40,664 nucleotides of DNA, taken from the NCBI GenBank assembly GCA_037447655.1, contig JBBHKE010002973.1:686417-727080 (forward strand), read 5' to 3'. The position numbers were made by a program, and so were the translations under genes. Numbering within the stretch: position 1 is the first letter of the stretch; each line of letters begins with the position of its first letter. Below, one piece after another: positions 30,575 through 38,868 of the stretch. The notes below the pieces were generated by a model, which did no database searches, was not told where the DNA came from, and saw nothing but the letters and a program-made list of their open reading frames with translations. Source of the DNA: Zygnema cylindricum (taxonomy: Eukaryota; Streptophyta; Zygnematophyceae; Zygnematales; Zygnemataceae).

Positions 30575-31532
30575 CACGCTAATTTTGGTGTATGGAGTGT
30601 ACAAATTTGCTGACTTGGCACATTCTCATGGATGCAGGCCTCTGCAGCGAGTCCAAGTTATTTAACGGAACGGAGAAGCATCCATGGAAACATCAACCAG
30701 GTTTGTGAAAGAAGAACTAAAAAAAACACAAGTCAAATTAAAAAGGACAGAAGGAAGAAAACAATAAATAGACAAAAAAAAAAAAAACAAAAAAAAAGAT
30801 TTATATGCACATAAATTGTTGAACATTTAACCGATCTCCTTTCTTTACGCTTTGTAAGGCCATATCGAATATCATTATATTGTCAAAAACCTCGATAGCA
30901 AGGTACATTTTTTTGAGAAATTGTGATCGTTTTCTATTTTTCCATGCCGGTTTGGAAAATCCTTTTGTGATGAAATATTTGCTTTTTCGACGCTAATTTT
31001 GGTGTCCCTGGACACTTTTACCAGGTTACTTTATCCAGAAAAGTAGCCTTTTGGGAATCCTTTTCCTAAAAAATTCTACTTTATGCACACTAATTTTGGT
31101 GTCTCAAACATTTTTTCAGATAGTATTGGTGGAAAAGGTTGAGAGATATTGCCATATCGACAGGTTATCCAGAAAAAGAAACCTTTTGGGAAACCCTTTT
31201 CTCGTTTCACACTTTCACTTTATCCACACTAAATATGGTGTTTCACAGATTGTTTCAGGTAATATTCAGAGGAAAAGGTCGAGAGATACCATCACTATTA
31301 AATGATTATTAAGAGAAGAAAACCATTTGGGAATTGAGAGATATTGTCGTATTAACGGGTTATTTAGAAAAGTAACCTTTTGGGAATCCTTTTTTCCACA
31401 CTAATTCCAGTGTCATGGGCATTTTTCAGGTAGTATTCGGAGGAAGAGTTCAAGAGATACGATCATATTGACAGCGTCACAATCGCATGTTCTCTTTTCC
31501 TAGTCATCTATTGGATCTCGAAAAGCAAATGA
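30575..31532 (+). repeat. Array of partial terminal-exon copies in GOS1
   Basis: The segment CACTAATTTTGGTGT starts units at about 30984, 31088, 31226 and 31401, with a first short one at 30575. The units at 31088 and 31226 also contain TTTCAG followed by terminal-exon-like sequence (31119 onward and 31250 onward). The latter reads GNIQRKRSRDTI and is closer to the plant consensus than the last copy. TCCAGAAAA and CCTTTTGGGAA blocks recur between them. Confidence 0.8.
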
Positions 31533-31767
31533 AAACAATAAAAAAAGGGAAACAAAAAACAGGAAACAAAAAAGGGGGAAAAAAAAAGGGAGACAAAGAA
31601 AAAGAGAGAAAAAAAAGTGACAAAACTCCACAAAAAAAAAGTTCCTTAAGTTTTTTCCGTAGAAATTCATGTAGAGAAGGATAGAAAATGGAGTTTTTCC
31701 TTTTTACTGTTTTTGCACAATAGCAAAGAAAAACTCTCTCTCTTGTAATTTAGTGTGGATGTGGGTC

Positions 31768-31899
31768 CCATTTCTCAAAAGTTAATGTTTTTCATATTTC
31801 AAAAATAAATGTTTTTGTCTCATTTCTCAAAAATTAATGTTTTTGTTTCATTTCTCATAAATTAATATTTGTTTCATTTTTCAAAAATTAATGTTTTTC
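31768..31899. repeat. Tandem repeat, TTTCTCAAAAATTAATG unit
   Basis: About five copies of a unit of roughly 30 bp, TTCATTTCTCAAAAATTAAT followed by GTTTTTG, lie downstream of the GOS1 fragment. Confidence 0.85.
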
Positions 31900-31918
31900 G
31901 GGTTTAATCGGCATATAT

Positions 31919-32215
31919 ATGTGCCCTCCCTCCCTCCCTCCCAATATGCCTCCCTCCCAATCTACCCTCCCTCCCAATCTACCCTCCCTCCCTCCCTCTA
32001 TCCCTCCCTCCCTATCTGCTCTCCCTCCCTACCAATCTGCCCTCCCTACCAATCTTCCCTCCCTACCAATCTTCCCTCCCTCCCAATCTTCCCTCCCTCC
32101 CTCCCAATCTGCCCTCCCTCCCTACCAATCTGCCCTCCCTCTCAATCTGACCAATCTTCCCTCCCTCCCTCCCAATCTGCCCTCCCTCCCTCCCAATCTG
32201 CCCTCCCGTCATCAA
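31919..32215. repeat. CCCTCCCTCCCAATCTGC minisatellite
   Basis: About fifteen copies of an 18-20 bp unit with variants (TACCAATCTGCCCTCCC, CAATCTTCCCTCCC). Long spurious proline/serine-rich ORFs arise from it. Confidence 0.95.
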
Positions 32216-32279
32216 GTTTTCTTTCACCTTCCGAAAAGAAGATCAAGTCCAACCCACCGTTGGAAAAGGGCCTAGATTG

Positions 32280-33620
32280 AGAGTGTGGCGAAAACATATA
32301 CGACACGTGACATTTAATTGTGTTTACTTGAGCTATTGGAACTCAAACCTTTTCGTATATCATTTTTTCTTGCCATTGTGTGAATCTTTTGAAAGATTCT
32401 CCTTGTTTTTCAGTATCTTGCCTACGAACGCAATATATGTTGAGGGTCGTTGAGATACAAAATGATAGAAGAAAAAGATGGAAAAGTCATATAAAGCATT
32501 GCAAAAATTGTTGCAAAAATAGTATAAATGTAGATAGTATAAATGTATCAAACTGGTTACAAATCAGGTGCTCCAAATGGTGAGCTTAAAGCGCTCATGG
32601 CCTCTTGAAGAGTTCAAATAAAAATTCTTGAATGTAATGGAAAATTGGGTGGCAGATCTTAGAAACACCATGCAAAGCATTTACGATCATTTTGCAAAAT
32701 TCAAAATTAATCAATAAAATGTAGATAAAAATCATGAAATTTGTGTAATTATTTCCCTTTTCCGGAATTTCTGTCAACAAAAGAGATTCGTGGCGCAAGC
32801 ACAAAGAAGACGACTCCCAAACCACTCCAAAGAGACGACCAGGCCGAAGGTATGAAAGAGCCGGCGGTTTTGCCGGAGCCTTCTCTTATTTAAATTACAG
32901 CTATATATTTAGCACAATGTGGGGACAAATAATTCAGCAGCAATCAACACCTTCTCTCCCAGGTTTAAGAAGTCTTCAAATGTGTTTAAATTACAAAAGC
33001 AAAGAAAAAAAGATCAAAAATCGTCTGTCAGAATCAGCTCCTAATTTCTTACTGTTCCCTGTGTGGATAGTGGCAAAAAAAAAAGGGAATGCATAGAGAA
33101 GTAACAGGTATATAGGGAAAATAATAAACATAAATTAACTTCATGTGCCATGTTTTGTATTGAGAAGTCATATGACGATTAAATTTTACAAAATTAAATC
33201 GTTCAAATCTCAAAAAATTCTCGCCTTGCTTACAAATAAGCTTCATTACCTATAAATTACAGCGACATAGAGCTACCCAAATCTCACCATTTTCTAGCTG
33301 ACATAAGCTCTATTTACAATTGAAAACGTTGCACATACGACGATACTATATTTCCCAACCAAAATTTATACGTTACAGCTATTAGCAAACATAAAAAATC
33401 TTACTTAGATAAAGCCGTTTACGTAAAATTCACTATTATTAATACTATTTCAAATGGGACTTCGTAAAAGATTTATATTAAAAAAAAAAAAAAAACTGCA
33501 GAAATATTAAAATAAAAACACTAAATGTTGAACACTTTCAAACCATTCTTGTTTCTCTTTTTCACGTCGACAACAGAACACGAAAATTCCGATTTTCCCC
33601 GTTTGTACCCACACAAAGGA
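32280..33620. other. AT-rich intergenic, no feature recognised
   Basis: Only short AT-rich ORFs are present. The stretch lies downstream of the minus-strand gene at 33.6 kb and should include its 3' UTR. Poly-A occurs at 33480-33495. I see no RNA gene. Confidence 0.4.
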
Positions 33621-33624
33621 CTTT

Positions 33625-34344
33625 TTATAAATCGCCCCCCCCCGATCGCAAAATTGAATTACATTTTGGGCAAAAATTTCCTCCGGTTGGGCCGGCCAGA
33701 AGAAAGTTATATAAGGTTTTTTTCGGAGCTGCCCGGTAAAGGACATCGACTCCGATTTTGCGACACCTGGCAGCAATCGCGTCTTCCGGATGAAAGCCTT
33801 CGACCTCCATAAATTCAAAATTCACCTGCTTGTCTAGAAAAAAAACACGAATTAAAGCAATATTAATTTGGTGGGCTTCACAAAAAAAAAAAAATTGAAC
33901 GAATTGGTACAATGGTTTGCTTTTAGTTTAAACATGCTTTCAGTTTAAACATCCTGCAGATTCAATGGTCAAGTCTGGATTCCGCTTAAAAAAAAACAGG
34001 GTAATAAAAGTTGAGCTCCAAATCTATGCATGATTCTGTTTAACAGAAACTAAAACTGTGAGCTTAGAGCTTATTTCTTAAGCTACATAATGTCACATTA
34101 GCAAACCTTCAATTTTTCCGCCGGATTTTCGAACGGGGAAAGCAATGTTACCCCGTTCTTAAAAATGAAAAAACATTATAAGAATGTGATATACGCCACA
34201 TTATAATTTGTTATTTTTATTCAAGTTTGTTTACGGAACTTACATTCGCCTTCACCGCGAGTTCGGAAACTTTTTGAGAAACAGCGATGGACTTCTTGTC
34301 ATACGTCGAATTCACATATTGCATCACATTTTCCAAGTGGGCAT
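33625..34344 (-). CDS. Unrecognised protein, at least three exons (3' part)
   Basis: Three minus-strand exons join in phase 0: 34344-34244 (acceptor TTTACAG, donor AAT|GTAAGT), 34157-34107 (acceptor TTTTTAAG, donor AAG|GTTTGC) and 33825-33625 ending in TAA. They read AHLENVMQYVNSTYDKKSIA...KVSELAVKAN, then NGVTLLSPFENPAEKLK, then VNFEFMEVEGFHPEDAIAAR...VGVDVLYR-like sequence and FCPKCNSILRSGGGDL. A CPKC pair near the C-terminus could bind metal. Composition and junctions look genuine, but I do not recognise a family. The 5' exons are not located. An alternative donor (GCCAG|GTGTCG, about 33761) inside the last exon would shorten the C-terminus. Confidence 0.5.
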
Positions 34345-34479
34345 CTGTAAATTATTAATACAGGAAGGAACTTAATGTTAACAGTGATAAAAATAAAGAA
34401 AAATGAAGAAGGGATACGAGTATAATCGCTAGAAAAATTGAGAAAATTTGAGAGCTTCCAATGGAGATTGGACAACAAA

Positions 34480-34690
34480 CTAACAAAAGAACGGTAAGTA
34501 ATAATTTTAGGGTGAAAAGAAGGTGAAGGAAGGGAGATAAATAAAGTAAAGGAAAGGTAAGTAAAACTTTTAGAATAAAAAGAAGGTGAAAGGGAGGAAA
34601 AAAAGTAAAAGAAAAGTAAGTTTAATTTTTAAGGTAAAAAGAAAGCGTAAAACCGAAAAGAATAGAAAGTAAAAGGAAATATAAGTATGG
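34480..34690. repeat. Tandem repeat, about 65-70 bp unit
   Basis: Three diverged copies with GGTAAGTAA..TTTTAG, AAAAAGAAGGTGAA and AGTAAAAG blocks, upstream (on the minus strand) of the recognised exons, probably in an intron of that gene. Confidence 0.75.
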
Positions 34691-35002
34691 TTCAAACGGG
34701 ACTATGCAGGTTGCTTGTTTTTGTCGCCACTTTTTTTTCGGGTGAGGTGGTTTTTTCTTGTTTTACGCATCCCTTTTTGTTTCGGAGTCTCGATCGGTCA
34801 CCTTAGAAAAATTTTATGTTGTTGTACGGGTCAAAAAAGATAGGCTTGGTACGGACGGATTTGAATCATTCGGCGCTTAATTTACGGATTACATGATACC
34901 GGTAGGTATTTTGTAGTGGTGAAACTTACGGCGCATTTCGCACGGTGAAACGAGGGTTCACCAGGTTCACCACACTGAGGAAACATGTAAGGAACACTCC
35001 CT

Positions 35003-35044
35003 GTACAATACTTTAATGCACGGTTTATTACTATTCACTATGAA
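35003..35044. repeat. Second copy of the 43-bp segment at 27437
   Basis: See 27437-27480. Here the segment is followed by GAATCGTTATG and preceded by GGAACACTCC, so only the 43 bp are shared. Confidence 0.7.
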
Positions 35045-35099
35045 TCGTTATGTGTTGACAACACGTTCAGCGCTCCTAAATAGTATTTTTATTTTTCCT

Positions 35100-36650
35100 T
35101 TAAGCTGTTGTAGTTACTGTTTAATGAGCGTCTTACTCTAATTCGGACTTATTTAACATGGTGTAGAGTACGACATTTGTCAATCAGTACTAAAATTGCT
35201 CATTATTTTGTACAAACTTATAGAAAAAGAGTCATAAAATAAAATTCAGGGTTCAGATTTTGGTTCACAATTCAAGTATATTCACTTTTGGTTGCGACAT
35301 TTTCCGAATTGCTAAGTTGGACAATACCTTTGTGAGCCAACAGTATTTGAGGGTCGTTTGCATGGTCTTCAAGCGAATTTGGGATTTATTATTGTTTAGT
35401 ATCTTCTTTTCCAACCTGATAGTTTCCTATGGCACCTCAAAAACGACGAGTGTCTCGGTCTACTTCCCCATCGTCTCTAGCGCATCCATAACACCTTCTT
35501 AAGGTTATCTCACCCTCGAGAGTTGTCGTCGTGGCCACCCACCGTCGGACCCTCCTCTTAACCCTTTCTCTTAGACGCTCTCCATCCTCCGAGACGCTCC
35601 CCCTCCTCCTAAACGCTTCCCCTCCTCCCACGCCATCACCCTAAATTTGGAAATCCATCCCTTACCCTCATCTACGCCTCGGTACTGCCTTTTTGTTCGT
35701 CAAGGGCAATCCCTATCAAACCCTCTCGTCCACCACCACCGTTGAAAATCCAATTAACCCCTCCTTTATCTGACCCACACTGAAGCCCCCAACACGTACT
35801 AATTTTGTCGCCCAACCACTCTCACTCATAAACGGCACCTCTTTCTCAAATATTTGTTTTTGCGCCTCCCACTCCAGCCCACCCATCTCCTCATTCTCCT
35901 TCGCTTCTTAAATCTTTTTCTGATGTTCCCACTACCTTGTCCAAGTTGTTAGAAGTCGTACATTGTGGGTGTCGATTTGGCTAGACATGTAAAAGCATGT
36001 CCCAAGATCCTTCATGGTCCTTCCCATTTTTAAGACTGGCATTCTACTTAGAATCCCCCCTCCAACTACGCCCCTCCCATCACGATTTAAATATTATACC
36101 TAATCTTGGTATGTTAGGATGTTACCATATTGGTTACCCCAAACCGTGGCTCTAATCGCGTATTCCTCTTCATTTTCGACAAGTTGTTGAAGGTGGACTT
36201 CAGTTCCCACTGGGGCTTAAGATGGCATCAATCTTCTAGTTGCATGGCATGTTTATTTCCTCTTCCAATATTGGTCTTTCCTCTCCCCGGGGGTACTACA
36301 AAGACACGATAAACACGCTCACAACATTAACGTTTCCTACCTCTAGATTTGGAATCCCTCGGTGGACCTATGCAAATCTTATAATTTTCAACTTCTTCTA
36401 AGACCCCACTTTGTCGCATAACTCCATTCTCCTCCTTTACAGTCCGCATGGGACGTGCCTTTTACCTTGGGTTATTGCTCTCGTGTTCCTCGTGCACTTC
36501 AACCTTTCACACCATCACCAACGAAGGCATATCAATGGGAAGAAAGTATGAGTTCGCATATCCTTGACGACGCACTCAATTTCCCGTGTCGACCCCACAT
36601 TTTGGCACTTATTTTGTTTATACGTATCAAATTATAAGCAGTTTTAGTAT
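35100..36650. other. Unresolved region, C-rich on the plus strand, no intact gene
   Basis: From about 35430 the plus strand becomes C- and T-rich with many stops in every frame. A possible start MAPQKRRVSRSTSPSS at about 35429 is cut by a stop after about 20 codons. It might be a decayed coding element, but I find no motif to say which. Confidence 0.3.
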
Positions 36651-36671
36651 GAACGAACACATCCCGTACAC

Positions 36672-36837
36672 TACACTGTTCAAATTTGTCCAAAATAGAG
36701 TTGTTAACGCTAATTGAATAACACCTATATTAACGTAAAAAAAAACAATTTCAATGAATAGCTATATTTTAGGTTCGAGGGTTAAAATTTGGGGGGTCGA
36801 ATTTGCGTTATTAATGTCAATAACCATTTAAGGTGTA
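36672..36837. mobile_element. Family A MITE, decayed
   Basis: The right end AATAACCATTTAAGGTGTA is clear and the left end TACACTGTTCAAATTTG is weak. The inner GAGTTGTTAACGCTAATT resembles the subterminal parts of other copies. Confidence 0.5.
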
Positions 36838-36849
36838 GTCTTTGATAAA

Positions 36850-37069
36850 GCGTATGCAAAGATTACAAATTTTGTGTCCTACGATTACTTGGTACGCACG
36901 TAGATGGTACGCGAATGAAGAATTAAAGTTTAAGTTGGTCAGTGTGAAAATTTGTTGACGTGTCTGCAAATAGTACAAGTTTTGTGTCCTACGATTTCTT
37001 GGTACGCACGTACATGGTACGCGAATGAAGAATTCAAGTTTAAGTTGGTCAGTGTGAAAATTTGTTGAC
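36850..37069. repeat. Tandem duplication, 110-bp unit, two copies
   Basis: The units at about 36850-36959 and 36960-37069 are nearly identical (TTTTGTGTCCTACGATT, GGTACGCGAATGAAGAATT and AAGTTGGTCAGTGTGAAA in both). The offset is exactly 110 bp. Confidence 0.95.
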
Positions 37070-38110
37070 GATTTTTTATATCCAATCTTAACTTTGGTAC
37101 GACTCAATTAAGAACACGTGGTTTATATGCTCGACGCAATAGATCATCGTTCAGAATGTAACATCCTGTAATGTTGGCTTTACAATGACATAATTTCTTG
37201 ATGGAACATAGGCCTTATATGCACAAGTAGGCATAGCCCCCCAAGAATCTTGGCGTAGTGCGTTCCTTTTACAACTTTTGTGCGTATTGTACATGGGGAA
37301 ATTCGTAAACAAAATTTTAGGCTTTTAAACAACCTTTCTTGTGCTTTTAGTCCTTTGGGAGTTTGGTATTTTACCTGTGTTGGTCAATAATTATTTTTAG
37401 TGACAATCACGTTTTGTAATTTGATGGTCTTAAAAAAGAAAAAGAAAGGAAAAATCCGAAACTTTCGATTTATGAAACCGACTCTTTTAAGGTGAAACCA
37501 AGGAACTAGTCTAACCGCAACATAGAAAATGAAAAAAATGAGCAAACGAGGGTTGCCCAATGAATAGATTTCTATTGGAACATAGAAGTAACGCACGAAC
37601 ACCCACAACTGGAACATAGAAACTGTAGGGTTCAGTGCACGAGCGACTACAATGATGCCCATAGATACAACAGAGTCCATAACCCCAGCGGCAACTGTAG
37701 TATAGAAGTACAGGGTTGAGAACAATCCATCCTTGCGCTGCACTTCGTTTATATGTTAAACGTTCGCTGACTTCAACAAAAAGAGCCGGCTAGATCGGTG
37801 CCGGTCGTGAGGGAAACAGTTTGATTTTTATAAAATCCAGGTTGTTGCCGTCAATTCATACCAAAGTACTGTAATTTTTGGTATTTGCTGACGTCAACTC
37901 TTGCGCGAAGTAAAAATTTCGCCCGAGAAAAGTATTCCAATCGTATTCCATACCGAAATTTCGAAGTTGTGAACTATTTGTTCAACTGGTAGCGTGGTAT
38001 ACGACGTTCTCCATGTCGTCACCATAAAAATTTGCAAATCATGCATACGTCAGCAACTCCGCATTTCCACCCCCCCATTTCCGCTTCTTCACTTCGGTAC
38101 GGTAAAGCAG
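37070..38110. other. Intergenic, no gene recognised
   Basis: The minus-strand open segment 37743-37384 is hydrophobic but overlaps imperfect internal repeats (TTTCTATGTTCCAGTTG-like, about 37560-37700). Its other frames are also partly open, so I do not call it coding. Confidence 0.4.
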
Positions 38111-38115
38111 TGGAG

Positions 38116-38343
38116 TACACCGTGAATCGCTTATAGTGTTATTGTTTTTTAGCACTTAAAACCTCTTTTTTATGTGCACACATGTCCAGTTTATGATTGG
38201 AGAGCACCAATCGGAAAGGGAGAACTTTGACTTTCAATCGGAACCGTCGGATTGAAAATACGACACGTGTGCACCGAGAAAAGGTGTTTAAGTGGCTAAA
38301 AAAACATTAACACCATCGGCGGATTCACTGTTGACTGACTGGA
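38116..38343. mobile_element. Family A-related MITE with long TIRs
   Basis: The left arm TACACCGTGAATCGC, then TTTTTTAGCACTTAAAACC, pairs with the right arm GGTGTTTAAGTGGCTAAAAAA, then GGATTCACTGTTG. An inner TGTGCACACATGT/ACACGTGTGCACC pair extends the stem. It lies about 530 bp upstream of the HMA gene start. Confidence 0.65.
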
Positions 38344-38868
38344 CTGTACTGCACCGACAAGTAGTACACCTTCAATCAAAAAGGCTCACTGTACAACACG
38401 GTACGAACAGAAATAGATACGCGGTCCAATCACGAGTCAAATTATGGTCGCGTGGCATCCACACATTCGTGCCAAATACGTCGCGGACCATGTGTACTTT
38501 CACTCTGTCACGATCGTACTGCCGTACAAGCGGCGCGCCGAAACGAAATCTCCGAAGGTCAAACACTCAAACACAATATTCTCACGACGCATAGATCTAT
38601 AAATTTACGAAACAATAAGAAATTAAGAACTAACAAAACTTGAAGTAAGTTCAAAAATCAACGGAAAAAATTTTTGAAAAAAATTATTCGCTCATTTTCT
38701 TTTGAAAGCTTCAAGTTTTCTACTTCTGTTAAAAAAAACGGAATTTTTCTATTTTTTTGTACAATCATCAGCTTGATTTTTACTGAATTTCGTCTGAGTA
38801 TTTACTTTCAACTAAAAAGTTTGAAACTAAGTCAGTGACTGAAAATTCACATAAAAAAAACAAAGAAA

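Larger units (their letters stand above)
29574..31532 (+). pseudogene. GOS1: GOS1/GOSR1-type Golgi Qb-SNARE, broken or incomplete
   Basis: Three exons join in phase: 29574-29806 (after GCAG, 77 codons), 30273-30362 (30 codons) and 30638-30700 (21 codons). They encode the N-terminal Habc part of a Golgi SNARE, with ELELQSLLSRL, AARHREVWGDLAQEF, INSLREHAELLSSV and ERRSIHGNINQ, very like plant GOS11/GOS12. A terminal exon at 31440-31532 gives SIRRKSSRDTIIL, and then the membrane anchor TIACSLFLVIYWISKSK and stop, but the anchor is one base out of frame. The exon(s) for the SNARE helix itself, about 45 residues, are not found between 30700 and 31440. That space holds repeats of the terminal exon. 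No first exon is seen upstream of 29574. The gene is either a decaying copy or one damaged by repeat expansion or misassembly. A functional product would act in intra-Golgi and ER-Golgi fusion. Confidence 0.75.

Noticed and set aside
31891-32280. Pro/Ser/Leu-rich plus-strand ORFs
   Set aside because: They are produced by the CCCTCCCAATCTGC minisatellite.
37384-37743. Hydrophobic minus-strand ORF that looked like a membrane protein
   Set aside because: It has internal imperfect repeats, no splice partners and no motif. It is better read as decayed repeat DNA.
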